A DNA stretch of 64,000 nt, taken from the NCBI GenBank assembly GCA_900473745.1, contig UCMW01000003.1:339-64338 (forward strand), given 5' to 3'. Below the pieces are notes generated by a model, which did not search any database, was not told the origin of the DNA, and was given only the letters and a program-made list of their open reading frames with translations. Each line of letters starts with the position of its first letter. The stretch's first letter is position 1. This stretch comes from Hyphomicrobiales bacterium. Its GTDB lineage: Bacteria > Pseudomonadota > Alphaproteobacteria > Rhizobiales > Rhizobiaceae. Below, one piece after another: positions 1 to 8,594 of this stretch. The translations under genes and the position numbers were made by a program.

Positions 1-73
1 GGGCCTGAGACTGGGGCCTGACCCGAAGCCGAACCGAAGCTCACACTGTAACTTGCGTAATGGGGGACACGAC

Positions 74-1393
74 ATGACACAGAGACCCGACACACAAAGA
101 CCTGGCGACACCGACACGAATGTCTCGCTGTCCGGCAAGGGCCTCAAGGGGCGCATGCTGGCGGCCACTGCCCTGGCCTTGGCACTCACCGTCGGCATCG
201 GCGGATGGGCCGCCCAGGCGAAGCTGGCCGGCGCCGTCATCTCGCAGGGCGAACTCGTCGTCACCGGCGAGACCAAGCAGGTCCAGCATGTCGATGGCGG
301 CACCATCGTCGCGATCCCGGTCAAGATCGGCTCCTCCGTCAAGAAGGGCGATGTCGTGCTGCGCCTCGACGACACCCAGGTGCGCATCGAGCTCGGCATC
401 ATCCAGTCGCAACTGGCCCAGCTGCAGGCGATGCGAACACGCCTGCTCGCCGAGCGCGACGGGGCAGACAGCCTCTCTTTCGACGGTCTCGATCTCGCAC
501 CCGACATCACCCGCGAGGAGCGCAAGCTGTTCGACGAGAACCGCGACATGCGGGCGAACCAGAAACAGCAGATCGAGATGCAGATCTCCCAGCTGCGCAA
601 CCAGATCGACGGCCTGAAGGAGCAGGAAAAGGCGAACCTTTCCGAGAACGAACTGCTCGCCGAAGAGCTCGCCATGCAGGAAGGCCTCGTCGAAAAAGGC
701 CTCGCCAAGGCGTCGGAACTGCGCGGGCTGCGCCGGCAGATGGTCCGCATCGAAGGCACGATCGGCGATCTTCTCGCCCGGGTCGCGGAGGCCGAAGGCC
801 AGATCAGCGAGCTCAATGTCCGCCTGATGTCGGTCGACCAGACCAGCCGTACCGAGCTGCAGAAGGAACTCGTCTCCACCGAGGCCAAGCTTTCCGAACT
901 CGAGCAGCGGGCGCTGCAGCTCACCCACCGGCTCGAACGCACCGTGGTCAAGGCACCCGAAAGCGGCACGGTCTACGACCTGCAGGCCCACACCATCGGC
1001 GGCGTCGTCTCGCCCGGACAGGTGATCATGGCGATCGTGCCCGACGACACCGAACTCGACGTGCATGTGAAGGTCGCGCCGACCGATATCGACCGCATCT
1101 TCGTCGGCCAGACCGCGCGCATGCGCTTCACCGCCTTCAACCGCCAGACCACGCCCGAAATCGTCGGCGAAGTCGATATCATCCCGGCCGCAACCGTCAT
1201 CGACAAGGCAACCAACCTGCCCTTCTACAAGACAAGCGTCACATTCTCACCCGACGACCTCGGCGAACTCGCAACCAAACTCACACCCGGAATGCCCGTC
1301 GAGGTCTATATCGAAACCGAAGAACGAACCGTCATCTCATTCCTCGCAAAACCATTCACCGACCAGATAACAAGAGCGTTCCGCGAAGAGTGA
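74..1393 (+). CDS. HlyD-family type I secretion adaptor (membrane fusion protein)
   Basis: This is the periplasmic adaptor that links an inner-membrane ABC exporter to a TolC-type outer-membrane channel. The translation has a short cytoplasmic N-terminus, one membrane segment (about residues 30-50), a biotinyl-lipoyl-like half with 'VQHVDGGTIVAIPVK', a long coiled-coil rich in Gln, Glu and Leu (about 110-290), and the typical C-terminal beta domain with 'GMPVEVYIETEERTVISFLAKP'. The length of 439 residues is normal. I chose ATG 74 because of the GGGGGA just upstream; an in-frame TTG at 53 is possible. Positions 1-21 can be read as the end of an upstream gene stopping at 19-21, presumably the partner ABC ATPase, but this is too short to prove. 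The gene ends 7 bp from the convergent response regulator. Family is secure; the substrate is unknown. Confidence 0.9.
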   Translation: MTQRPDTQRPGDTDTNVSLSGKGLKGRMLAATALALALTVGIGGWAAQAKLAGAVISQGELVVTGETKQVQHVDGGTIVAIPVKIGSSVKKGDVVLRLDDTQVRIELGIIQSQLAQLQAMRTRLLAERDGADSLSFDGLDLAPDITREERKLFDENRDMRANQKQQIEMQISQLRNQIDGLKEQEKANLSENELLAEELAMQEGLVEKGLAKASELRGLRRQMVRIEGTIGDLLARVAEAEGQISELNVRLMSVDQTSRTELQKELVSTEAKLSELEQRALQLTHRLERTVVKAPESGTVYDLQAHTIGGVVSPGQVIMAIVPDDTELDVHVKVAPTDIDRIFVGQTARMRFTAFNRQTTPEIVGEVDIIPAATVIDKATNLPFYKTSVTFSPDDLGELATKLTPGMPVEVYIETEERTVISFLAKPFTDQITRAFREE

Positions 1394-1400
1394 GCGGTCT

Positions 1401-2075
1401 TCAAGTCTCTTCCATCGCCTCCTCGTAATCGCGGAACTGCATGGCCGCCTCGGTCCGGTTGGCGGCCTTCAGCTTCGCGAGGATGCGGGTCATGTGATGC
1501 TTCACCGTCTTCTCCTGGATGCCGATTTCCTCCGCAATCCGGCGGTTTGAACAGCCCGTCGCGACCAGTGCCATGATCTCCCGTTCGCGCGGCGTCAGCG
1601 CCTCCAGGCGCTGCCGTTGCGCGTTCGCGAGTGAATCGTTGCCATCTCCGTTTGTGCTTCCCTGGGCGAGTTCGCCCAGGACACGGGTCGCAAGAGACGG
1701 TGTGATGTAGTGCTGGCCGTCGCGAATGTCGCGAAGGATGTTGATCAGCGACCGGCCCCCGACCCCCTTGACGATATAGCCACTCGCGCCGGCGCTGATC
1801 GCTGCCGACAGATCGACGCTGTCTTCCGATGCGGTGAGCACGACGACATGGGTATCGGGAGCCTCGCGGACGATCTGTTCGATGACCGACTGGCCACCGC
1901 CCGGCATCGAGAGGTCGAGAAGGAGAAGATCGGGTTTCAGTTCGATCGTCGACCGATAGGCGTCCTCGGCGGTGCCGACTTCGCCGCAAAGCTTGAAATC
2001 CTCCGCTTCTTTCAACGTCAGTGCGAGGCCCTGTCGGAAAATGGGATGGTCATCGGCAATCAATATGCTGATCAT
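1401..2075 (-). CDS. NarL/FixJ-type response regulator with LuxR HTH
   Basis: This is the DNA-binding response regulator of a two-component pair. The N-terminal receiver has the acidic pair 'ADDHP' (residues 7-11) and the phospho-acceptor Asp54 in 'LLLLDLSMPG', followed by the Thr of 'VVVLTAS' and the Lys of 'YIVKG'. The C-terminal LuxR-type helix-turn-helix (about 155-215) contains 'LTPREREIMALVATGCSNRRIAEEI' in outline. The length of 224 residues is typical. It overlaps the upstream histidine kinase by 4 bp (ATGA), so the two are translationally coupled. Target genes cannot be read from the sequence; the convergent HlyD gene is only a neighbour. Confidence 0.92.
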   Translation of the reverse strand: MISILIADDHPIFRQGLALTLKEAEDFKLCGEVGTAEDAYRSTIELKPDLLLLDLSMPGGGQSVIEQIVREAPDTHVVVLTASEDSVDLSAAISAGASGYIVKGVGGRSLINILRDIRDGQHYITPSLATRVLGELAQGSTNGDGNDSLANAQRQRLEALTPREREIMALVATGCSNRRIAEEIGIQEKTVKHHMTRILAKLKAANRTEAAMQFRDYEEAMEET

Positions 2076-3430
2076 GCTGCGTCCTTTGCAAATTCCATCG
2101 GCAGAAGCATGACGACGCTCGTGCCTGTGTTTTCGGCGGTCTCAAGCAGGAAGTCCCCACCGAGTGAATTGATCCGCTCCTTGAGGCCTGCGAGGCCGAG
2201 ACCGTTCGTCTTGGCAGCGGGATCAAAGCCGATGCCATCATCCGACACGGCCACCCGCAATCTGTCGTTTTCGAGCTCGACCATCACCTTCTGAGAAGTA
2301 CAGCGGCCGTGATGGACGCCATTGTTCAGAGTTTCCTGGATGAAGCGATAGACCGTGGTCTTGGCAGCAAGGGGTAGCGGTGGAAGTGCGGAAGGGACCA
2401 TGCGGATCACGCCGATCCCGGACCGCTTCTCATGGCTGTCGATTGCCGTATGCACCACGGTTTCCAGGTTCCATTGGCTGATTTCGGGCAGCGACAGGCC
2501 GCGGCAGATCTGTCGGATCTCCCGCATGGCCTCGTCGACCGTCTGCTTGATCGGGTCGAGGTCGGGGCTAGCCTTGGTCGGATCGACGGATTCAAGCCGC
2601 ATCCCGACAAAGGACAGGAGCTGCAGGGGGCCGTCATGCAGGTCTGCCGAGATCCTCCGCAAGGCGTTCTCGTTGAGCTCGGCGAGCTTGAGGCTTGCCT
2701 TGTTGACCCGACGGGCCAAGCGCTGGTTCTCCGCGAGAAGGCCGGACAGTTCCAGAAGCTTTTCGTCGAGCGCCAGCCTTTGCTTCGCGATTGTTTCCGC
2801 GCCTTTGAACACCACGAGATATATCGCCGCGAGCATGGCGAGTGCGACCGCACCGACGATGATCAGCCCCTGCCGCTTGGTCTTCAAGAGAAGGACCCGC
2901 AATGCGGTTCCATCCGCGTAGAACTCGGCAACACCTATGACCCTACCTGTTTTTGAGGAACGGAGCGGAGTGTAGATTTCCAGAAGCGGGGCAGTCCGCA
3001 GTGTTTCGGAAATGCTGAGCTCGTCGAGAACATTGTCGAAGTCAGCATAAGTCTGTCCCGCCAGCGCGCGCTTCATGCCGTCCGTCTGGTGGAATTTTTC
3101 CCCGATGATCTTGGCATCATTGCTGTAGGCGATCATTCCGTCGACCGACCAGATCTGAAAAAGCACGATTTCCGTCTTGAGCAAACCTTGGCCGAAGAGG
3201 CTGTCGAGTTCAGCGCGGTTCTCGGGTCTGAGGGTCGAGGCGTGCTCCAATTCCTGCGCCAGCGGCGAAATGGCATCGGTCACGAACATCGCCTTGATCG
3301 AAATGGCGTTTTCCTTGACGCCATTTTCCACCGCGGCGGTGACCCAATAGCCGATGATCAGTGTGCCGACGATGAGCACGGCTGCGGCCATGCCGAAGAA
3401 CTGACGAATGAGATTTGTCTTCTGATCCAT
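2072..3430 (-). CDS. NarX-like sensor histidine kinase (HisKA_3)
   Basis: This membrane sensor kinase is the partner of the response regulator that follows. From ATG 3430 ('MDQKTNL') the 452-residue protein has a transmembrane segment near residues 10-32, a periplasmic sensor region, a second membrane segment ('LIIVGAVALAMLAAIYLVVF', about 185-205), a coiled-coil, then the HisKA_3 phosphoacceptor motif 'ADLHDGPLQLL' and a HATPase domain with N-box 'ETLNNGVHHG' and G-boxes 'SDDGIGFD' and 'GLGLAGLKERI'. The open frame continues upstream to 3607, but that stretch does not look like protein. The sensed signal is unknown. Confidence 0.9.
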   Translation of the reverse strand: MDQKTNLIRQFFGMAAAVLIVGTLIIGYWVTAAVENGVKENAISIKAMFVTDAISPLAQELEHASTLRPENRAELDSLFGQGLLKTEIVLFQIWSVDGMIAYSNDAKIIGEKFHQTDGMKRALAGQTYADFDNVLDELSISETLRTAPLLEIYTPLRSSKTGRVIGVAEFYADGTALRVLLLKTKRQGLIIVGAVALAMLAAIYLVVFKGAETIAKQRLALDEKLLELSGLLAENQRLARRVNKASLKLAELNENALRRISADLHDGPLQLLSFVGMRLESVDPTKASPDLDPIKQTVDEAMREIRQICRGLSLPEISQWNLETVVHTAIDSHEKRSGIGVIRMVPSALPPLPLAAKTTVYRFIQETLNNGVHHGRCTSQKVMVELENDRLRVAVSDDGIGFDPAAKTNGLGLAGLKERINSLGGDFLLETAENTGTSVVMLLPMEFAKDAA

Positions 3431-3677
3431 CCGGCCAGAATATCCGGAAGCTTGGGCTTCACAATCCATTTCGGCAGACATGCGACTGGCCTGCTGCCTG
3501 TTTGGAAGAAAGGCTAAATGTTGTGCTGCCGATTTCGTGGGCTCCAAGTCAAGGTGTTCCGTGCCAGACCGGAGATTGGCGAGACGAAGCGCGGCGATGC
3601 TTGTCAAAAGCCTGAATCAGAACTGCCGCGAGTTCAGTATTTGGCGCGACCAGATAGGGGCCGATACCACCGCGGGT

Positions 3678-4050
3678 TTAAGCCACCGTTTCATTGGCGT
3701 GCAGGTAGACTTCCTCGTATTTGATCGAACACCGAGCCGTTCGACGAACAATGTTGTTCCGCCACGCCCCCTTGCCGTCCATGGAGATGGCGATCTCAGC
3801 CTTTTTCATCAACGCCGTGAAGTCGATGGGGTGGACAGCGATCTCTGGTCCGAGTTGAAGATTTCCGTTTGCCGTTACGTGGCGACATACAGCCGCCCCG
3901 TTCGTAACCCTTCCCCCTCAACAGTCCTTGCACCATCCGACTTCCGGCAAACGGGCAATCGGAATGCAGTTCATCAATCCGACGCATCAAATCGAGATCG
4001 CCGTGTAGCGCCTTTTGCGGCAAAAGCGGTGTTCGCTCCGTGAACAGCGC
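3678..4050 (-). pseudogene. Decayed IS3-family transposase (OrfB) remnant
   Basis: On the minus strand one frame gives 'LDLMRRIDELHSDCPFAGS' (about 3940-4000), a hallmark of the HTH_21 region of IS3-family OrfB. A different frame further on gives 'FTALMKKAEIAISMDGKG' (about 3770-3830), and near the stop at 3678 'IKYEEVYLHANETVA', typical of the C-terminal end of the same protein. Most of the rve/DDE core between the two blocks is missing and at least two frame changes are needed, so the element is dead. No terminal inverted repeats were recognised. It fills most of the gap between the histidine kinase and the lactonase gene. Confidence 0.7.
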
Positions 4051-4055
4051 TAGGC

Positions 4056-4946
4056 TCAAAGGCCAGTAACGTTCAGGTAGACGGCGTACAGGCAACGCGT
4101 GGCCGTGACGTAGAGGCGGTTTCGCCCGAGGCCACCGAAGCAGACATTGCTGACGGTTTCGGGGATCAGGATTTTCCCGATCAGGCGGCCATCATGATCC
4201 AGGCAATGCACGCCGTCGCCGGCGCTCGTCCAGATGTGTCCAGCGCTATCCACGCGCAGACCATCATACATTCCATGGCTGCACTCGCTGAAGAGGCGAC
4301 CAGCCTGAAGATTGGCTTCAGGATCCAGTTTATAGGCCATCAGGCGTGCCGGCTGCACGCCGCTGTCGACCACGAACAACGTCTGTTCGTTACGCGAGAG
4401 CGCAAGGCCGTTCGGCTGCTGCAGATCCGTGACAACGGCATCCAGCTGTCCGTTGCAGTTCAGCCGGTAGACATTGCGGTATCCCACCTCACTGTCTGCG
4501 AGCGAACCCTCGTAAGGCGTGGAGATGCCATAGGTAGGATCGGTGAACCAGACATTGCCCTTGCTGTCCGCAATCACGTCATTGGGTGAGTTCAGCCGCC
4601 TTCCGTTGAAACGATCGGCAAGAACCGTCTGGCTCCCATCATGCTCGCGGCGGGTGACGCTGCGTGTCAGATGCTCGCAGGATATCACCCGTCCTTCACG
4701 GTCGAGCGTGTGGCCATTGGCAAAGTTGGACGGAGCTTCGAACGCTGCAACGGTTCCGGCGACGTCGTCGTAGCGCATGACCCTGTTGTTCGGGATGTCA
4801 GAGAAGAGCAGATGGCGGGCCGCCGGGACGTAGACCGGCCCTTCAAGCCATCGGCCACCGGTGTAGAGAAGGTCGACATGCACATTCGGCAGGATCAGCG
4901 ATTTGAACGCCGGATCAACAATCTCGAACCAATCCGTGTAACGCAT
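4056..4946 (-). CDS. SMP-30/gluconolactonase-family lactonase
   Basis: This is a six-bladed beta-propeller lactonase that would open a sugar-acid lactone. Visible family signatures are 'GGRWLEGPVYVP' near the N-terminus (the metal-binding Glu), 'FANGHTLDREGRVISCEHL', 'LNSPNDVIADSKGNVWFTDP' (Asn and Asp metal ligands) and 'MYDGLRVDSAGHIWTSAGDG' (Asp ligand). I placed the start at ATG 4946, giving 296 residues, the usual size; the open frame upstream is not protein-like. It lies 25 bp downstream of otnI on the same strand, at the end of the transporter/ltnD/otnI operon. An aldonolactone such as threono- or erythronolactone is therefore a reasonable but unproven substrate. Confidence 0.85.
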   Translation of the reverse strand: MRYTDWFEIVDPAFKSLILPNVHVDLLYTGGRWLEGPVYVPAARHLLFSDIPNNRVMRYDDVAGTVAAFEAPSNFANGHTLDREGRVISCEHLTRSVTRREHDGSQTVLADRFNGRRLNSPNDVIADSKGNVWFTDPTYGISTPYEGSLADSEVGYRNVYRLNCNGQLDAVVTDLQQPNGLALSRNEQTLFVVDSGVQPARLMAYKLDPEANLQAGRLFSECSHGMYDGLRVDSAGHIWTSAGDGVHCLDHDGRLIGKILIPETVSNVCFGGLGRNRLYVTATRCLYAVYLNVTGL

Positions 4947-4971
4947 GCAGCCCAAGCCTCCCCTAATGCGA

Positions 4972-5739
4972 TCAAACTCTGGACATCCAGCTGAGCCCCT
5001 CTCGGGTGCCGGCGGCCGGACGGTATTCGCAGCCCACATAACCCTCGTAGCCGATCGCATCGATCTCGGCGAAAATCTTGCGGTCGTCGAGTTCCCCTGT
5101 GAGCGGTTCGTGGCGTTCGGGTACCGAGGCAATCTGGATATGACCGATAACCGGTGCCATCTGCCTGAGCGCCGTGATCACGTCGCCATGTAGAATTTGC
5201 CGGTGGTAGACGTCGAACTGTAGTTTCAGATGGCCCGCATCCATTTCGCCGATCAAGTCGACCGCACGATTGAAGTCGTTGAGAAAATAGCCCGGCATGT
5301 CGCGCCCGTTGATCGGCTCGATAACGAGACCGATGCCGGCCTCGCCTGTGCGGTCGGCGGCGCGCTTCAGGTTCTCACGATAGGTCGCACTGGCTTGCGG
5401 ATCCGCTGCTTGCGCAAGTCCGGCCATCATGTGCAGGAGCGGCGTGCCGATCACCTTTGCATAGGCGATCGCCGTGTCCAGAGCTGCCGCGAAATCTGCC
5501 TCGCGTCCCGGAAGTGCCGCTATGCCGCGCTCGCCTGCCGCCCAATCGCCGGGCGGCATGTTGAAGAGCGCCTGGGCAAGGCCTGCTGCCTGTAGCCGCT
5601 CGGCGACGAGTTCTGCCGGGTAATCATAGGGGAAGAGATATTCGACGGCCGTGAAACCGCAATCGGCTGCGGCCGCAAAACGGTCGAGGAATGGGACCTC
5701 ATTGAACATCATCGACAGGTTGGCGGCAAACTTCGGCAT
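4972..5739 (-). CDS. otnI: 2-oxo-tetronate isomerase (hydroxypyruvate isomerase family)
   Basis: This TIM-barrel isomerase belongs to the Hyi/OtnI family and should convert 2-oxo-tetronate to 3-oxo-tetronate in threonate/erythronate catabolism. Family features are 'NLSMMFNEVPFLDRF' at the N-terminus, 'VIEPINGRDMPGYFL' (catalytic/metal Glu), 'LQFDVYHRQILHGD' (Asp and His ligands), 'HIQIASVPERHEP' and 'YVGCEYRP' (second catalytic Glu). The length is 255 residues from ATG 5739. The start is 2 bp from the stop of ltnD. The presence of LtnD, OtnK and OtnC in the same locus favours OtnI over a true hydroxypyruvate isomerase. Confidence 0.85.
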   Translation of the reverse strand: MPKFAANLSMMFNEVPFLDRFAAAADCGFTAVEYLFPYDYPAELVAERLQAAGLAQALFNMPPGDWAAGERGIAALPGREADFAAALDTAIAYAKVIGTPLLHMMAGLAQAADPQASATYRENLKRAADRTGEAGIGLVIEPINGRDMPGYFLNDFNRAVDLIGEMDAGHLKLQFDVYHRQILHGDVITALRQMAPVIGHIQIASVPERHEPLTGELDDRKIFAEIDAIGYEGYVGCEYRPAAGTREGLSWMSRV

Positions 5740-5740
5740 A

Positions 5741-6655
5741 TCAGTCCTCGTCTTCCATGCCCGGCAGCTTGAGGCCGGCAATCTTTGCCAGCAGGCGCGC
5801 GACAGAGCTGTCGTCGTCGCGGCCCATTCCGGCGGCCTCGGTCATAATGAAGAGCTGGAGTGCAGCACTTGCAATGGGCAAGGGGAATTTGGTCTGGCGG
5901 CCGATATCGGCGACAATACCGAGATCCTTAGTGAATATGGCGACAGCGCTATGGGGCGTGTAATCGCCTTCCAGCACATGCGGGATGCGGTTTTCGAACA
6001 TCCAGCTGTTGCCGGCCGACTTGGTGATAACGTCGAAGACGCGGGAAATGTCGAGGTCCATGCTCTTGGCGAATGTGATCGCTTCGCAGGCGGCGGCGAT
6101 GTGTACGCCGGCCAGCAGCTGGTTGACGATCTTGAAGGAGGAGCCAATGCCGGGCTGGTCCCCGAGTTCGTATACGGTGCCCGCCATCGCGTCGAGCGCC
6201 GAACGGGCTGCGGCGAAAGCGGCAGATGAGGCCGAGGCCATGAAGGTCAATTGGCCGGCTTCGGCCTTCTTCGAGCCGCCGCTGATCGGGCCATCGACAT
6301 AGAGGAGGCCTGCTTCCTCGACGCGGGCTGCGAAGCGCTTGGCCTCAGCCGGAGAGATGGTGGCGCAGGCAATGATGACGCCCCCGGGCTTCATTGCAGC
6401 AACCACGCCGTTCTCGCCAAAGAGCACGGTCTCTGTCTGAGCAGCATTGACCACCACGATGACGGCGACATCGGCGCCCGCTACAGCATCGCCCGGATTT
6501 CTGCAGGCGGTGCCGCCGGCGGCCTCTAGGGCGTTCAGCGCATCGCCACTGATGTCAAAGCCATGCACGACATGTCCGGCCCGGAGCAGCGAGCGCGCCA
6601 TGCCGAGGCCCATGGAGCCGAGGCCGACGACGGCGACGGACGGAAGGTGAGACAT
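5741..6655 (-). CDS. ltnD: L-threonate dehydrogenase-like beta-hydroxyacid dehydrogenase
   Basis: This is an NAD(P)-dependent dehydrogenase of the 3-hydroxyisobutyrate dehydrogenase family. The Rossmann motif 'GLGSMG' is at residues 11-16, the substrate loop 'DGPISGG' at 121-127 and the catalytic lysine is K175 in 'GSSFKIVNQLL'. The length of 304 residues fits. In the tetronate pathway LtnD oxidises L-threonate at C2 to 2-oxo-tetronate, and the flanking otnI, otnK and otnC genes support that assignment. The start codon overlaps the stop of the upstream permease by 1 bp. Related family members act on D-erythronate or D-glycerate, so the exact stereochemistry is inferred. Confidence 0.82.
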   Translation of the reverse strand: MSHLPSVAVVGLGSMGLGMARSLLRAGHVVHGFDISGDALNALEAAGGTACRNPGDAVAGADVAVIVVVNAAQTETVLFGENGVVAAMKPGGVIIACATISPAEAKRFAARVEEAGLLYVDGPISGGSKKAEAGQLTFMASASSAAFAAARSALDAMAGTVYELGDQPGIGSSFKIVNQLLAGVHIAAACEAITFAKSMDLDISRVFDVITKSAGNSWMFENRIPHVLEGDYTPHSAVAIFTKDLGIVADIGRQTKFPLPIASAALQLFIMTEAAGMGRDDDSSVARLLAKIAGLKLPGMEDED

Positions 6656-7629
6656 CAGCGAAAGCTCCTTTTGTAGCCACGGATCAAAAGCATGGCCAGA
6701 ATGATGACACCGAAGACAATCTGCCTGAAGGCTTCCGGCATCTGCAGCACAGAGAGGATAGAGGACAGAAGGGTGATGAAAATGGCGCCGACGATGGTGC
6801 CGCCATAACCCCCCTGGCCCCCCATGATCGACGTGCCCCCGATGACCACGGCGGTGATAACCGGCAGCATATAGGGGTCACCCATGCCCTGATAGGCCTG
6901 GTTCGCATAGCCGGCGAGCAGTATGGCACCGATCGCCGTAAAGACGCCAGCGACGACGAAGGTGAGGGTGGTGACGAGCCTCACGCGAATGCCGGAGAGA
7001 TAGACGGCCTTTTCCGAATTGCCCATGGCGATCAGATATTTGCCGTAGACGGTCCGGTGCAGCAGGTAAAACATGGCCGCCATCACCACCAGCCAGAACA
7101 GGAAGGCGTTGGGGATGCCGAAACTCCGCTCAAGCGACAGCGTGATCGAGAGTGGCGGCGCCATGCCGCGCGGCTTGAAGCCGCCGGTAAAGAAGACCAC
7201 GGAACCGATCAGCATCGAGTTCATCGCCAGTGTCCAGACCATCGACGGCAGGCGCAGGAAGGCGACGCCAATGCCATTGATCAAACCGATCAGGGCGCCG
7301 GTGAGGAGCCCGATTGGAATTGCGAGAGTGGCAAGTGTCGGATCCTGCGAGCCGGCGACCGTCGTAGTGACAATGGCGATCGCGGTGATCGCGGCCGGCA
7401 CCGAAAGATCGATATGACCGAGCAGGATGACGAGAGTGGCGCCGGCCGCAATGATCCCGAGGAAAGAGGCGATCTGCAGTTGCTGCAGGAGATAACCCGC
7501 CGTCAGAAATGTCGGCAGAATGGTCCCGCCGGCGGCCAGCAGCAGACCGCAGCCGATGGCAACAATGAGAACGGCGGGATTGACGGGAAGGCTGGGCCTT
7601 GATGACACTGATATCGCACGGTCTGTCAT
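6655..7629 (-). CDS. Sugar-type ABC transporter permease (RbsC family)
   Basis: This is an inner-membrane permease of the BPD_transp_2 (ribose/xylose type) class, 324 residues, mostly hydrophobic with about nine membrane segments. It has the family stretch 'GVAFLRLPSMVWTLAMNSML' and the C-terminal 'AVVIGGTSIMGGQGGYGGT', which corresponds to the cytoplasmic loop that contacts the ATPase. It overlaps the upstream permease by 4 bp and the downstream ltnD start by 1 bp, so it sits in a tight operon with the binding protein, ATPase and tetronate enzymes. The substrate is inferred to be a four-carbon sugar acid or its precursor. Confidence 0.9.
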   Translation of the reverse strand: MTDRAISVSSRPSLPVNPAVLIVAIGCGLLLAAGGTILPTFLTAGYLLQQLQIASFLGIIAAGATLVILLGHIDLSVPAAITAIAIVTTTVAGSQDPTLATLAIPIGLLTGALIGLINGIGVAFLRLPSMVWTLAMNSMLIGSVVFFTGGFKPRGMAPPLSITLSLERSFGIPNAFLFWLVVMAAMFYLLHRTVYGKYLIAMGNSEKAVYLSGIRVRLVTTLTFVVAGVFTAIGAILLAGYANQAYQGMGDPYMLPVITAVVIGGTSIMGGQGGYGGTIVGAIFITLLSSILSVLQMPEAFRQIVFGVIILAMLLIRGYKRSFR

Positions 7630-8594
7630 TGGGCGAACAACTTCAGTTTGTTGCGGACACGCAGCACGCCGACGGAGCCGAAGGCAATCGCAAGCGCCAG
7701 GATCAGTCCCTCGAAAAAGGGCTGGGCGAGGGGAGGAAGGCCCGAGAAGAACATCAAGGAGGCGACTGTCTTCAACAGCATGGCCCCGACGGCGACGCCG
7801 ACTGCCGTGCCGATGCCGCCGGCAAGCGACACGCCGCCGAGCACGATCGCTGCAATCGAGTTCAGCGTGTAGGTCGGCCCGATGCCGGCATCACCGGTCA
7901 TGGTGACCATGGAGACATAGAGCCCGGCCATGCCGGCCATTAGTCCGCCCAGCACGTGGGCTGAGATGCGCATAGCTGTCGTGTTTATGCCGGTGAGCTG
8001 TGCCGAATGCTCGTTGGCTCCGAGCGCTTTCATCGCTATGCCGAAACTCGTCTTGCGCAGCATGATGGTGATCACGAGTACGGTGGCAATGATCAGCAGC
8101 AGGGAGGTCGGGATGGGGCCGATCGCGTAAGTGAAGGCATCGGAGAGCTCCGAATTCACCCCGCCGCCTGGCGTCGGCCGGAGATAAAGCGCGATGCCGG
8201 AATAGATCGCGCCGGTGGCCAGCGTCGCGACGATCGGTGGCACGCTGCCGAAGCAGACGAAGAGACCCGTGAACAGCCCGCAGGCCATGCCGACCAGCAG
8301 AACGGCTGCCATGCCGAAGACAAGTGATCCGCCTTCGCCGGCCAATACGAAGGAAGCCGTGACATTGGTGAGTGCCACGACCGCACCGACCGAGAGGTCT
8401 ATCCCGCGCACCAGGACGACAAAAAACTGGGCGAAGGCCGCAAACACCAGGAGCGCAGACTGGTTGGACCAGATCGTCAGTACATAGGTGGAGAGCCCTC
8501 GCGGATGGGTGGCGATGTAGAGCACGAAGAGTGCAACGAAGGCGATGGTCGGGATGATGACGCGCAGGTTGCGTCTGATGTAGTGCGCAGTCAT
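7626..8594 (-). CDS. Sugar-type ABC transporter permease (RbsC family), second subunit
   Basis: This is the second BPD_transp_2 permease, 322 residues. It has the typical 'FVVLVRGIDLSVGAVVALTN' block near residue 60 and 'SIAAIVLGGVSLAGGIGTAV' near residue 245. It overlaps the ATPase gene upstream and the other permease downstream by 4 bp each (ATGA-type). Two different permeases of this family in one operon suggest a heterodimeric channel, seen in several rhizobial sugar importers. Confidence 0.9.
   Translation of the reverse strand: MTAHYIRRNLRVIIPTIAFVALFVLYIATHPRGLSTYVLTIWSNQSALLVFAAFAQFFVVLVRGIDLSVGAVVALTNVTASFVLAGEGGSLVFGMAAVLLVGMACGLFTGLFVCFGSVPPIVATLATGAIYSGIALYLRPTPGGGVNSELSDAFTYAIGPIPTSLLLIIATVLVITIMLRKTSFGIAMKALGANEHSAQLTGINTTAMRISAHVLGGLMAGMAGLYVSMVTMTGDAGIGPTYTLNSIAAIVLGGVSLAGGIGTAVGVAVGAMLLKTVASLMFFSGLPPLAQPFFEGLILALAIAFGSVGVLRVRNKLKLFAQ

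Noticed and set aside
3480..4043. A 187-residue plus-strand frame between the histidine kinase and the lactonase.
   Set aside because: The minus strand carries recognisable IS3 transposase pieces in the same place.
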